From: Cichorium intybus
Lineage: Eukaryota; Streptophyta; Magnoliopsida; Asterales; Asteraceae
Assembly (NCBI GenBank): GCA_023525715.1
Contig: CM042011.1
Span: forward strand, 56,423,854-56,487,853
Direction: 5' to 3'
Length of the DNA: 64,000 nucleotides
The first letter of the stretch is position 1, and every line of letters begins with the position of its first letter. A program made the position numbers and the translations under genes. This document shows positions 12,245-28,808 of the stretch, piece after piece. The notes under the pieces are model-generated. The model did not search any database. It was not told where the DNA came from and saw nothing but the letters and a program-made list of their open reading frames with translations.

Positions 12245-12561
12245 TCCCATCTTTTTTATTAAATCATGTATATTAAACTGCTAGTAATATGTACTACAAG
12301 TGAAGATGATTAATGTAATGTTATGAAGAAAATATTTATGTGAATTAGTGGCAAGAAAATCAAAGGTACAAATTTTTGAGTAAAACATTTGTTTGAGATA
12401 TGTATTTTATTAGGATGTAAAGCAATTGTTTTAAATCGTAAAACATGTATTTTTAAGGAAGCTTGTTAGAGATTTATGGTTTAGTTAGGTAGTGGCTAGT
12501 ATATTTGGTTGTTCGTAAGTGTCCAAACCATCAATTTCATTTTTTGACAACCAAATAAAAT
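12245..12561. other. AT-rich spacer, nothing recognised
   Basis: About 317 bases after the stop of the truncated paralogue. It may be its 3' untranslated region and the promoter of the next small gene. No ORF or repeat is supported. Confidence 0.4.
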
Positions 12562-13062
12562 ATGGAATTCGATTCTTATTATATTGTTAATCTTGATGCT
12601 GCAGTTGAGGGTGAAAAAGATACACAACTGGATCAAGAAACGATAGAAATCATACGAGACTTGAAAGAATCCAACTACAAAAATGAAGAAATAGCAACAC
12701 ACATCGGTTTCACTATCGATCAAGTGAACCAGGTTGAACCACGTAGACGAGTTGTGGTTAATCAAGAGGTATTAAATATTGTTGTTAATTCTTTCATTAT
12801 ATAAAATATATGACCATAATCCCTTGTAAAAATATAGGTTGGTCCGTCTCAAGTCCATGATAATCAGTTGAATGAAGAGGTGGTTGATCCAGAAGTGAAT
12901 CAAGAACAAATTGAAGAGGTCGTTGATCCGGAACCGATTGCACCGGTACAGATGAGAACAAGGAAACATTCAGAAAGAATCAACAGATTGAAGTTGAAAG
13001 CACCATGGAAGGATAAATATGGGAGGGGTTTGGATAAAAATAATCCTTATAATATAGATTAG
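12562..13062 (+). CDS. Small two-exon protein of the MULE, 143 aa, function unknown
   Basis: Exons 12562-12768 and 12838-13062 join in phase across a 69-bp GT..AG intron to give 143 codons and a TAG stop. The N-terminal half has IEIIRDLKESNY and EEIATHIGFTIDQV, which looks like a small helical segment; the C-terminal half is acidic and then basic, ending in RTRKHSERINRLKLK. A basic RTRKxSERI stretch of this kind occurs in the middle of some ULP1-like transposon proteins, so this could be a leftover middle part of the paralogue upstream. Equally it may be an independent accessory gene. I do not recognise the family. Confidence 0.5.
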
Positions 13063-13468
13063 GTTGTCTATGAAACTTTTGTTTAAGCTATGAGGACTTT
13101 TATGGATATTGAATAATTGACAAGTTTATTAAATAATTTGCAAAAATTTGCACATGTGCAAAATTTCTTATCCACAACAAAAGCAATACAAAAAAATTTG
13201 CAGATATGCAAACATTTATTTCCAGCAAAAACAATTATAAAGATATTAGCACATACAAAAAAGAAATGCCAGTATACATCTCTCAAACATCAACAAAAAT
13301 GCATATAGACAAATTTATAAACTATGATTAAAACCTTATAAATTCCTAAACTTTTCATATATGCAAAAAAAAATTCCTAAAAGAACAAATGAACCATTAT
13401 CCAGATTATTCATACTAAATCTCAATATAAAACTCATCATCAGTGATACTAAAAAAATGAAAAAAAAA
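13063..13468. other. Spacer between convergent genes of the MULE
   Basis: AT-rich DNA between the small gene (+) and the end of the transposase (-), so the genes on both sides run towards it. It holds an exact palindrome at 13147-13162 and should contain the 3' ends of both transcripts. No ORF is supported. Confidence 0.5.
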
Positions 13469-16400
13469 TCAAATGTTCATTCTTGCTGCCTCTTTTTCTT
13501 CTGCTGCCTTTCTTTCAGCGTCAAGTCTATCTGGACAACATCTCCAATCATGTTTTTCTCCAGGTGCTACCTTCTTCTTACAATAGCTGCAAGTTCTAGG
13601 ATTTTTCCCAACCAATTTCATTGCTGCTTCTCTTTGCCCTTGAATCCTTTTCCCACCAGTTCCAGACCCTTTAAACTTCACACCTTCAGGATTATGTATG
13701 GTAACTTTATCAACCTTCTTTATACCGAGCATGGAAGATATACAATCATCTTTTGTACGGGTATCTTTCTTCGGAGGATTCTGTTCAATTTTCAACTTAA
13801 GTTCCTTTTGCCACTCAGTAAACTTAAGGATAGAATCTGGATCATGTGCTATCATGTTTATGGAATCTGCTATCACTCTGTATGCATCTTGTACCAATGC
13901 ATTACAGCATCCAACATCTTCACCAATGAAGTAGCACTTTTCCAACTCATGTGAACGTATAACACCTTTTTGCCATCTTTTAAGAAAATACTTTGCAGGT
14001 ATTTCAGACCTAAACTTTGATTTCATTACACATAACACATGTCTGCAAAGAAATCCAAAATGCTCGAAAACCATGCAGTTACAGTTGAAAGAGTCATCTT
14101 CTGCAGAACACTCAACCTGAAAACAGTTTGCAACTAATGACTAAAATTTGTAAAAGTGTAAAAACCTGCATATGAAAAAACTTTCCCATGTGCAAACATA
14201 CCTCATATTGGAACTGATTTCTGATCAAACTTCTGAAGTTGCATGAATTGGGATTAAAGAACACACTTTGGTTTGGTAAACTTTTACCCATGATCTGCTC
14301 TAAAACAGTAAATGTTTCCTTGCCACCCATTGATCTACAGTTGGAGACCGAGCAACTCCACACACAATCATGAACTTCTTTCTGGAACAAGGAAAATATT
14401 TTATGCGTGTAAAACATGGATCCCTGAACTTCAAACTCCAAACGTGAATGAATTGGCGGTAGTTTGTTTACAGAGTTGTAGTCGCTTTCTGACTGAATAA
14501 TCCTTTGTTTATCCATGGCAGCATCAAACTTGACCATGAACATAATCAAGTTGGTTGTATTTGACAAGAAGCTCTGAAAAAAATAATTCTCACTCTCGGA
14601 TCTTGATGTCGTCCTCATAAGACCAGACAAGGGCATATCTCTGAAGTACGCCGGAATCCAGGATGAACGCAACGAATACATCTTTTTCAGCCATTTATTT
14701 TCATTAAGTCCATGTTCTGCTACCAACGAGTTCCAGTTGTGCTCAAAGACATCAGGATCAAGACATGAGTTCCAAATTAGATTGTTCATCCTTTTTCTAA
14801 AGTCAGTTTCTTTAATCACTTTTGAAGACACCTGCATTAAAATAGTTACATGAATCTTTATGCATGTTTAACATTTTAACCATCAAACAAAAATGTAGAA
14901 AGTTGCACATGTGCAAACATATGAAAAGTTTGCACATGTGCAAAATGGTTTAAACATTAAAAAAATCTCTGAAAAAATAAGAAATGGCATTAGAAAGAAT
15001 CATACTTCTGGCAGTTGCACATATGCCAAATTAAATATTAAATATCGATACATGGTTCTTTTGCAAATTGTTACAGATGTAAAATATTTGCATGTGCCAA
15101 GGTTTAAACATGTGTAACCATCAGCACACATGGACAAAAAGTTTGCCCATGTGCATAAACAGTAACAATTTGCACATGTACAAATTAGAAAAGGGAGGTT
15201 AATCTTACCTTGACTGTTAACTTTTTACCAATATGCCACATGCAAAGACGGTGCCTAGATTGGGGAAAAACATTTAGAACAGCATTGCGCATAGCACGGT
15301 CTTGGTCTGTAACAACAATCGAAGGTGCACTTCCAAAGGCATTAAGAAAGCTATGAAGGAGCCAAGTGTAGTATTCTTCAGTTTCCTGTGCGATTAAAGC
15401 TGCCCCAAAGGTAACACACCTTTGGTGGTTGTCAATTCCGGTGAAAGGAACAAAAATCATGTTGTACCTATAAAAAAAGACACTTTACTCTTAAAAACAT
15501 ATAAAGACAAAAAAAATATTTATATATATATAACATATATAATACTTACTTGTTAGTTCTGTACGTAGCATCAAAGGAAACAACATCAGAAAACTCCTTA
15601 TAATTTCTTTTTGCAATAGGATCAACCCAAAAAAGACCTCTTAACTCAGTATCCTCTAACAAATGGTAAAAAGAAAAACCTTTGACATTCTCGGCTCGTT
15701 TTTCCAACATACTAAACAACAAATTTGCATCGGTGTCTTTCGTATAACAGTTCAAGTCCCTTGAGAAGTTTTTGAAGTCAACTTTTTTCGCACCTTGTTT
15801 TTCAATACCACCTTTGAGAGCACCTACAATACCATGAGCTCTTACTGCACCTACATTAGCCTTGTAAAGCTGCCAAATGAGTAATTTATCAAAATAATCC
15901 AACTTCCTCCTTGACCGAGACATATGAACAGTGCTTTTGGTGAAGAGCTCATGGTTGTGCATTGGCTGAAACGAGTGTATGAAACATCTACCACTCTTGC
16001 CTATCATCTTGATACCAATCTTTGCTGGACACTCTCTCATTTGACTTGGATATTTCCTTTTTAGTTTTCCAGTTTCAGCTTGCAAACCATTAGCATTACA
16101 CCCCTCTGCTTTACCACCCCTTGAACATATCACATACTTATGTAAAACTTCTTTTGACCCTGGTTCAACATATTTTACAGAAGACCGCCTACAATTGAAA
16201 CCGGCTCTGTCACCATACCTAAAGTAGAAAAGAATGGCCTTCTCAATCTGATCGAAAATCATATCTTTCCTAGGAAGATACGATTCAGGAACTTGAGGAA
16301 TCCAGTAAATCGTTTCACACGAGTTTGGAGCCTTGATTTCAATACTGCTGAATGTATCGCCCGAATACCAAAAATCTATTTAGATATGTACAAGTAATAT

Positions 16401-17746
16401 GTTAGCATATAAGCACAAAAGCAAAAATTTGAACATATGAACAGACATAAAGAAAAGTGTTCAGATACAAAATTAAAAAACTTTGTACATGTGCAAACTT
16501 GTGTGTGTGTGCAAATGTTTGCACATGGACAAAACTTTGCCCATGTACAAATTTCTGTATTTCAAACCACTGTATATGGATATGTTTACACATTTACAAA
16601 GTTTTAAATATATAAACTTTGTACATGTGCAAACTTGAATGTAAACAAACATGTGTGTGTGCAAAAGTTTACACACGTACAAATCTTTGATACACAATAA
16701 ACTTCAGAATAATCTATGCACAGAAACAACATACAAGTACAAAAAAGTACACAATTGGTGCATAGAAAAACACATGTTCAATTGTAAAGGTAGTACTGCA
16801 GGAACATGAGGAATATCTTCTGAACCAGATGTTGAGATTGAAGCAACATTTCCAACATCAAAGTTTGTTAAAACAATAGCATCCGATGAAACTTCTTCAA
16901 CAATATCATCCGATGAAACTTCTTCACTCAAAACAGGACCTGATTCATCTGAAACTTCTTCTGCCAAATCAAGAGCTAATTCCTCATCAGAATCAGAATC
17001 AGAATCTTTAAAAAACAACAAATCAATCTTCAATGAATCATCATAGCTAGACTTTTCACGAAAAAACGAATCTGAATCCTTCCTAAACAAATCATTAGCT
17101 GCATTGAAACAAATAGATAACATTAGATTGCATTAGCTGAATTGAAATAATACATAAAATTTATTGAACAAAAAAACCTTATGAATACTTGAAAAAAATT
17201 TATGTACATGTGTACACAAATGTGTACATATGAAAAGGTTTGCACATGTACAAATTGTGGTATTTGTGTTCTGCAAACTTTGAAAAAACTCTGTGTACAT
17301 CTGCACCAAAATGTGTACATGTCCAGAGGTTTTCATATGAACAAATTATAGTATTTGTGTTATGCAACCTTTGAAAAAACTGTGTACAAGTGCAACAAAA
17401 TGTGTACATGTGCAAAGGTTTACACATGTACAAATTATAGTATTTTTCTTCTGCAAACTTTGAAAAAACTTTGATATAGGATTGTTATTAGATACAGTAG
17501 ATAAATACTTGTGATAATATTCAAATGATCTTCGTTTTCAACTCTAACATTTGATTCCACAATTCTGTTAGCTACTTTATTAACTATATCTGGTATACAA
17601 CATCAAATCAAAGTTAACATTTGAATTTCCATTACTTATGGATGAACTGAATATAATGACTGAGAATTTGAATACATGAAGAATTTGATACCTGAGACGA
17701 TACATCGAACATCTCGTTCTCCTCCAATATGTGAATTAGGCTCCAT
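13469..17746 (-). CDS. FAR1/MULE-type transposase, 7 exons, ~935 aa
   Basis: Proposed exons on the minus strand are 17746-17692, 17589-17509, 17098 to about 16760, 16375-15550, 15467-15209, 14831-14202 and 14116-13469. All phases agree except that the donor of exon 3 is not settled (two phase-compatible candidates). Domains in order: an acidic N-terminus; a FAR1 zinc-finger region (FNCRRSS .. CPAKIGIK .. MHNHEL); and a MULE DDE core with DATYRTNKYN, VVTDQDRAMRNAV and TTSRSESENYFF giving Asp, Asp and Glu. Then come CMWHIGKKL, a SWIM finger (FNCNCMVFEHFGFLCRHVLC), and a C-terminal knuckle (CSYCKKK..HDWRCCP). No stop or shift is seen. FAR1-like transposases bind terminal repeats and cut DNA ends. 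Transcription runs inward from the right end of the element. Confidence 0.85.
14902..14944. repeat. Paired palindromes in a transposase intron
   Basis: A near-exact copy at 14902-14917 and an exact TTTGCACATGTGCAAA at 14929-14944 lie in the intron between transposase exons 5 and 6 (14832-15208). Three further half-variants follow up to 15183. Confidence 0.85.
17200..17470. repeat. ~90-bp tandem repeat inside a transposase intron
   Basis: Three copies are anchored by CAAATTrTrGTATTT at about 17250, 17341 and 17430. Each unit carries two palindrome-like blocks (for example TTTGCACATGTACAAA and TGTGTACATGTGCAAA). The array fills most of the intron 17099-17508. Confidence 0.8.
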
Positions 17747-18488
17747 AAGTAGTAGAAATTCAGTTAACCTGAGAAATCATGTAACACTAACATAAAACAA
17801 TTGAATCGCATGAATATTAATGTTATTTATTGAGAATAAACTGATAAACAAAGTCAAAGTTTTTAGGTATACTAAGAAATTGAAAAAAAATAGCGACATG
17901 TGTAAGTTAACATGAGGATTACACCAGAAAAATAAAAAACTAACATTACTAGTTAACAAAATCAATTCAGAACACAAATCAATTGAGGAATTCGCTGTAG
18001 TAAGGTCGAACATACGTGAACAACAGAAAAAAGCAAAAAACAGGTAGAATCTACGAAATCAAATCACAAACTCACGTAAAAAAACAGGAAAACGAAAAAA
18101 CAGGTAGAAACTACAAAATCATATAAAAAACTCACCTGTAATTGTTGCAATTTTGTTGTTGCGATTTCAAAATTGTTGATGCGTGATGAACAAATAGAAC
18201 GAGAAAAGAAGGAATTCAATGATATTGATAACGAGATATTGCTTTTTGATGACACGATTAGATAAGAAATCGATCAGCAAAGTTTAATTTCTGTTCAAAT
18301 CGAGAAATCTATGGCGGCGGCTCAGTATGTTCATACGTGTTCTTGATGATTTAGTGAATCTTCATATAAAAGTCAACGTGAATCTAAAGAATCTTTCAAT
18401 TAGATATATTTAGATTAATTAAATGATATTTTGATTAATTAAATGATTTATGATTAATTGGTAAATGGAATAAAGAAAAACGGAATGA
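17747..18488. other. Upstream region of the transposase gene
   Basis: About 740 bp between the transposase ATG and the right terminal repeat. On the minus strand a donor-like CAATTACAG/GTGAG at about 18135 suggests a spliced 5' leader. No ORF is supported. The inner part is AT-rich and has no exact palindrome. Confidence 0.45.
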
Positions 18489-20418
<1,930 letters not shown>

Positions 20419-20420
20419 TG

Positions 20421-20488
<68 letters not shown>
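20419..20488. repeat. (CT)n microsatellite, ~70 bp
   Basis: Continuous CT repeat downstream of a C-rich ACCCCCACCCC stretch. Confidence 0.95.
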
Positions 20489-20491
<3 letters not shown>

Positions 20492-20939
20492 ACCGGTCAC
20501 TCCACCCCATAGTTGATGAACTTGTTTTTTCCACATCCACACAATAGCCAAAAGCTGGAAGCAGAGGACGATGTCGTAGGAACCCTAATGTCTAGTACCG
20601 AAGATTTTGAATTGGTGGTCGAGGGTTTGGTTATTATGTTACTTTACTGCTTCTAACTGTTTGATTTAGTTTGTTGTTGTCTTATTGATGTCAATTGCGT
20701 TTGGGAGTGTAGATGAAACTGGTGGTCAAGGGTTTGGTTTTGAATTGTATGATTTAGTTAGTTGAAAGATGAAATTGATTTCAATTGAAACTATCAGATT
20801 AAGTTGCAAGTTTTGTTTTGATTTTTCCTATAAAGTAACATAAAAACCACATGGACAATATCAATTGAAACTATCTTATTAATATTCGGCTATACAAATT
20901 ATCTAATCATATGGACAATATCGTAGAGGAACCAATCAT

Positions 20940-21650
20940 GCACCAAACACATTATCTGCATAAATACACCACTTACACATTATCTTCGCCACGTACACAT
21001 TATCTATGCCATATTAAGACTAGCTTCACTACATAGGCACTAACCACGCCACGTAAATACTATCCTCGCCACATAGGCATTAATATCACCACATAAGTAA
21101 TATCCAGCCACACGTGCAATATCTAATCACTAAATCAATATCCAGGAACTCAAGCACTATCTAGTTACTAAGTACCATTCAGCTATACAAGCACTATATA
21201 GTCAGTAGGTAATATTCGGCTACACTGGCAATGTTCCATTACACAAAAGTAACATTTAAGCCACTTAGACTGTAACAAGCCACACATGTGGTATCCAGCT
21301 ATATAAGAGATAACAAGCTATATAGGCGATAACAAGCCACATAGGGGTACCAAGCCACTTAGGCAAATATCTAGCCATTTAGGCATATAACGAGCCATTT
21401 AGGCAAATAACAAGCCACTTAGGAAAATAACAAGCCACTTAGGCAAATAACAAGCCACTTAGGTAAATATCAAGCCACATGGTCAAATAACAAGCCATTT
21501 AGGAAAATATCAAGCCACAAAGGCAAATAACAAGCCGTTTAGGCAAATAACAAGCCACTTAGGCAAATACCAAGCCACTTCGGAAAATTTCAAGCCACTT
21601 AGGAAAATATCAAGCCACATAGGAAAATGTCATGCCACATATGCAAATAT
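20940..21650. repeat. 20-bp minisatellite, ~35 copies of rising regularity
   Basis: From about 21340 to 21650 there are roughly 15 clean copies of ACAAGCCACTTAGGCAAATA with a strict 20-bp period. Upstream to about 20940 the same unit is recognisable but badly decayed (GCCACGTACACATTATCT, GCCACATAGGCATTA and similar). The gradient suggests recent amplification at the right-hand side of an old array. Confidence 0.9.
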
Positions 21651-21654
21651 ACCT

Positions 21655-22835
21655 ATCATGAACTACTCAAGCATAATCAAAGTATTTGATAATGAGGAAG
21701 GCTATGTTGCTCACCTTTTTCTGGATATTAGTCGAGTCCTTGATCACCTTCATGTTGCTAGATTTTTATTCCATCCTACAAGTCAAGAAAGAAGGCATCA
21801 TCCTTTATTTACATTGCCTTGAGGTACTTCCTTCACCTCCCAAAGTATTATCCGAAAGGTAACACAGTGTCCAAAATATCCTTGGGAGATCACACACACA
21901 ACTTAGACTTTTTTCCATGGTTTCACACTCTATAACATTCAATTTTACCAATCCCCATGGGTTTCATCCATATGGAATCCTTGATTCCATTCTACCCCTC
22001 AAATTCCAATTTACTTCTAATTTCCCACTAATCGTTTGGAATCATTAGGAAACAAGTAAGAGTCGTTTATTTCATCCAAAATATTATTTATGACCCATCA
22101 ATTTTTCAAAATCGCAGGTTACACAAAAAACCCCCCAAATTCTATGGTTATATGACTAGAACATGACCATTCATTATTCTAAGCTATCAATTAGTTGGAT
22201 AGTGATCATTTGGTACTTGGAAACAAGAACAAACCAGTTAGGATCATAGTTTTAACCATCCCGCAACTTATAAACTCGGATTGCACACCAACCCTAACCC
22301 AAAATTAGGTTTTCAAGCAAGCATTTGATAGATTCTTACCTTAAATTGCTGGAACCTTTCATTTGTTTTGTTAATTCTACAAAACCAAGCTTGATTCTTC
22401 TTACATGCTTCAAAATCTCCTTCTCCTTCTCCCCATTCTTCTTCTTTTTCTCTAATCGCGTTTTTCTGCTGAAATGGGAAAGATTTCCAACTAATACATG
22501 TCAAGTTTCAGTACTTGGCAAGATCGACCCCTTAAATATCGACAATTTTACCAACAGCACCAAAACTCACTAGATTAAATGAAACTATTAGGTTTTAGAG
22601 TTTTACCCCATAGATAAACTTATTGTTAATTTAAATCCTTCACTAAGTCAGCCTTAGTCCATAGTTCACCATTTTGGCAAAAAATAGCCCTTCGAACAAA
22701 ATTTCTTACGTTTAGGTCCTTTTCCACCAAAACCATCACATTGATACTACCATATATTAAACATTTAACCTATAAATATAAAAAGGAATTGACTCATACA
22801 TACCAAATCGAAAACGGTGTTTGAAAGAATGATAT
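21655..22835. other. Non-coding DNA, no gene recognised
   Basis: No ORF with coding character. Short open stretches on either strand at 22313-22573 overlap and show no domain. Confidence 0.4.
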
Positions 22836-23936
<1,101 letters not shown>

Positions 23937-23959
23937 ACTTGTATCAAAGCCTAGGTGAT

Positions 23960-25908
23960 ACCTTCGTTTCGATAAATCACATGTCCAAGATGGATTTAAG
24001 ATGAATGAGAAATTGTGTCTCAAAGTAAGGTAGTTGCAAGAAGTTGGAAAATGAGTTAATGGATTTTTAACTCATCTCACATTGGTGGGGGAATGAAAAG
24101 GAAGTGAGTTTATAAACCTAAAGGTTTTCACGCTTTGTAAAACTTAAGCACCAAGACTCTCCCATGCACGCGCAGGAGGGGGTGCAAATACGAACCAAAT
24201 TGGGTTGGGTTCACTAAATTTGTGTGCGAGTGCGTGTCCTACGGGCACGAATGCACCATTGGTTTACCAGAAAAGTTCAATGACCTTTTTGCAAATACTT
24301 TCATTTTCGTAACTGAAAATTTAATCTAATTAAAACATATTTCGATTTTAATACGGTATTAAACACACACAGACATTATTTTATTTTATCAGTTACAATT
24401 GTGGGTTTAAATTCTTCAGTTACGGTTTGTTGTATATATACCCTGATGAAATGATTCTCTCTTCTTCTAAAATTCTACAACCCTTCATTCTAGTGTTACA
24501 GCCAAGGTAAAATCCGGTCTAATGACGGTTCGAACGATCTAGAAGAATCATGTTACGCTGTTGTATCCTGGGAAACAAATACTCATACCAGACGAATTTG
24601 TTTTAAGGAAACCATGTCACACTGGCCTCAACAACCGATCTCCTTTTCTATTCGTTAGCACTTTTAGGTTTACATTTTGCTAACACTAAATTTTAGGAAA
24701 AGACAATTCTAGAATAAACCGTTTGTAACAACCTTCAATGTATGGTGATGAAACGTAAATATGGTTATTTCCTTTATTTTGTTAGATCAACGTTTACTTT
24801 TGACCTTGATAGACATTTTTTGGTTTTCCACCAATACAACATCATCGTCCAATGTAAGTTTTTTAGTTATGATTTGTTTTTATATTTGAAAACAAAACCT
24901 ACCTACTATTTTTAGATTCGAATTCTATAAATGTTTTTGACTTTTTGAGTAAAGTGGTGGATGTATCGCGTATTTATTGAATCTATGGACCAATACGTAT
25001 ACTAATTACATTTTGTTTGTGTTGATGGATTTATCATATTGCAAAGCCAGGAGATTGGGTCTCAGGTGTCATTTCAGGGTATATTAATGTTTATCTGGAA
25101 CAATTTCTAATCTATAATTTCAACTTTAATTACCGACTCCAACATGTGAATATACCATCTCTGTATGGAATTTCATTGTATTTTTGTTGATGGATTTGTC
25201 AGCTTGCAAAGCCATTAAGGCAATTTTTGAATCAAAATTTTCATAAATGGTGTCAACCAACCTTTTTGGAATTCTAATATTACCATGAACAATGTCTGTT
25301 TTTGTGTATGTTTGTGACTCTGTATATGTGTATGCAACAACGTGTATATGTTTGTGTATGTGAATGTCCTGAATGTTACATAACCGCCTAAACATTTTAG
25401 TCTAATTTAGTAGTAATAGAGATTGAAATCAAAGTTGAGTTTGAAAACTGATAGAAATCTATTCTAACCAACTATGATCAAATATTCAAATAGTTAGAAA
25501 ACAGATTCATAATTGATGTAATAAAATATATGTACTATTTGTAACTTATGTGCTTAATTCTAAAGTCGAGTTTTGATTTTTTTTTTTCCAAATTAAATGC
25601 AAGGAAACTATAAACGCTCATAAATTATGACTTTAATGAAAAGAAAAACAAAAATACATGTAGTGTTGAGGCCATAAGTAACAAAAATTAATCGAAATAG
25701 AATTTGATAAGAGTTCTTAAAATGAACGGATAAAAGTTTTATATTTTAGGTAGTGAAAATTATAAATGTGAATTGAAATAATTGTTATTTGACTGTATAT
25801 TTTATATTTTGGAAAAGTTCCGGACGACATTACCTGATAATAAATTTATATCTACATGAGTCCTTTTACATATATCCGAAAAATAAGATCTAATATTGAT
25901 ACATATAT
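23960..25908. other. Non-coding DNA with a possible second LTR fragment
   Basis: The stretch 24000-24530 has the feel of an LTR (CTCATCTCACATTGGTGGGG, then a leader-like part ending TTACAGCCAAGG), but no matching copy or ends are seen. The rest to 25908 is AT-rich. A minus-strand open stretch at 25126-25395 shows no domain. Confidence 0.35.
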
Positions 25909-25917
25909 TATTTTTTA

Positions 25918-27289
25918 GGGACAATTTCGTTTATATCCTTGCAAAGCTTATTAATTACGCATATATCCTTATAAACTTTCAAATTAAGTATATATCCTTA
26001 TAAATTCTTAAAACTCAATTATATTCCCAAAATTAGATTTTAATATTAATTAAACATTTTAAAAATAAAAAATTGATTTTAAATTGATATTATGTAATCA
26101 AAATCTAATTAACATGAAACATCAACAAATTACCTAACTACCATTCTCTCAAAATAAAACTAATAAAACTAACCGGATATACACAAACCAATCAGATATA
26201 CATAGGAGAATGCGATCAGAACTCAAACTCCACAGTCTTTCACGGCCTTCCAGGCTTCCAACCAACGTTTGAAGATGCGATCCAACCATCTAATTGATCG
26301 ACTGGTTCTTCCTGAAAATTGTTGTACCATTTTGAAGATGTGGTCCGAATTAAGGTATCAGTTTCAATCTCTTCTCATCACTATAGATCGACTTCTAATA
26401 TCTTTCTCTAACTTCGATCGATTGAACAGTGATCTCCCAATTCCAAAACCTGATTTTAAATCATCATTGCATTTCGTTTTCTCTCCCGTATCAATCCTAA
26501 TATCTTTCTCTAACTCGTATGAAATTTAGCATTCAGGGGGTCGATTTGGGGGGTGGGGTGGGTGGGTAAAGCATCATTGTAATTCGTTTTCTTGTCTGAC
26601 GTCAATAGTTGTTTAAGGATCGACCCACAATGATGTTTCAATGTTGAATCACCTTTTGAATTGTATACAGTGAACAAAGTTTCAATGCAATTAGTTTTCT
26701 GGTCTGATGTCAATAGCTGTTTAAGGATCCACCCACAATGATGTTTCAATGTTGAATCACTTTTTGAATTGCATTTGAACTGTATACAGTGAACAAAGTT
26801 TCAATGCTGAATCACTTTTTTAAAACCTTTGATGATTAAAGCTTCGTAGTGCTTCTCGCAGTAGTGTTGATGGCCGAAAGAAATCCTGTGAATCTTGGGT
26901 CGTGAACAGTTAGTTTAGCGTGCAACAAGCGTCAAGAAGTCTCCCAAAACGATTGTAGCAGGATTGGTAATTCAATGTTACAAGATCAGATACAAGTTCT
27001 TATCAATTGATATGGAAATTCGATCATCATAGCTGCAAAAAAGACTAGGGTCGTGATCAGTTGGTTTTAGCGTGCAGCGGGCATGGATTATGGAGGTATT
27101 TCAGTAAAATTGGTATAATCTAATTTAAAATCAGGTTTTTAATTTTTAAAATGTTTAATTAATATTAAAATCTAATTTGGGTATATAAGTGAGTTTTAAG
27201 GGTTTATAAGGATATATACGTAATTTTAAAGTTTATAAGGATATACACGTAATTAAGAAGCTTTGTAAGGATATAAACGAAAATTTTCC
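25918..27289. mobile_element. Non-autonomous MULE, 1372 bp, perfect 9-bp target duplication
   Basis: Inverted repeats of about 180 bp (25918-26100 and 27110-27289) contain the same runs of TATATCCTTATAAAC-type words. The outer bases are GGGACAATTTCG and, inverted, GGAAAATTTTCG. The 9-mer TATTTTTTA lies at 25909-25917 and again at 27290-27298, which is the Mutator-type duplication length. The interior (26110-27100) has no recognised gene, though it contains an exon-like piece at 26269-26529 and a tandem duplication. It could have captured host DNA. Confidence 0.85.
26585..26815. repeat. ~108-bp tandem duplication inside the small MULE
   Basis: The block with GTCTGAyGTCAATAGyTG, CCCACAATGATGTTTCAATG and ATACAGTGAACAAAGTTTC appears twice, starting at about 26594 and 26702. 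The second copy has an extra short insertion. Confidence 0.8.
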
Positions 27290-27532
27290 TATTTTTTAAA
27301 TATTTAGATGACAGTAATTTCATGTCAAACCTTAAACCTCAATCTCCATACCGAAAACCAAAAGTACAAGTGAAAACTCTAAAGGAAACTATCAACTGCA
27401 AATGTGTATATATATTATGGTTATATGTTAATGGCAAATGATATTTTCTCATACGTTGCATTCTTTGCAGTATGTTATGTTTGCGGAAGGAAAATTAATC
27501 GCTAAAAGAAAACTATTTATTGGAAAAAAGGG

Positions 27533-28537
<1,005 letters not shown>

Positions 28538-28808
28538 TTAGTATTAAATACATTTAACAATTATTGTGTGACTGTAGGACCAAATGTGGAGCGTCCGATC
28601 AATATTATCTACGGTTTTAGATGCAGGGGCTTAGTTGTAAATATATTGTAATTAAATTATCAGATCTTACAATTAAAACCTTAAAAAGGGTATTTTAGTC
28701 TATTAATCAAAATTAAAAAATGAATGGATTATGTTTTAACCAACAAAATCTACGATCACGGACACAATTTTATTCTCAGTTACGTATGATTACATCAATA
28801 CACTCCCA

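Noticed and set aside
13361..13954. 197-codon plus-strand ORF
   Set aside because: Antisense shadow of the last transposase exon, which has a SWIM finger and knuckle on the minus strand.
14112..14201. Reading the transposase exon 6 frame on past its donor
   Set aside because: A consensus donor at 14201 and the in-phase SWIM exon starting at 14116 show this stretch is intron.
20940..21650. A CRISPR-like array
   Set aside because: The units are contiguous 20-mers without unique spacers, in a plant genome; it is a minisatellite.
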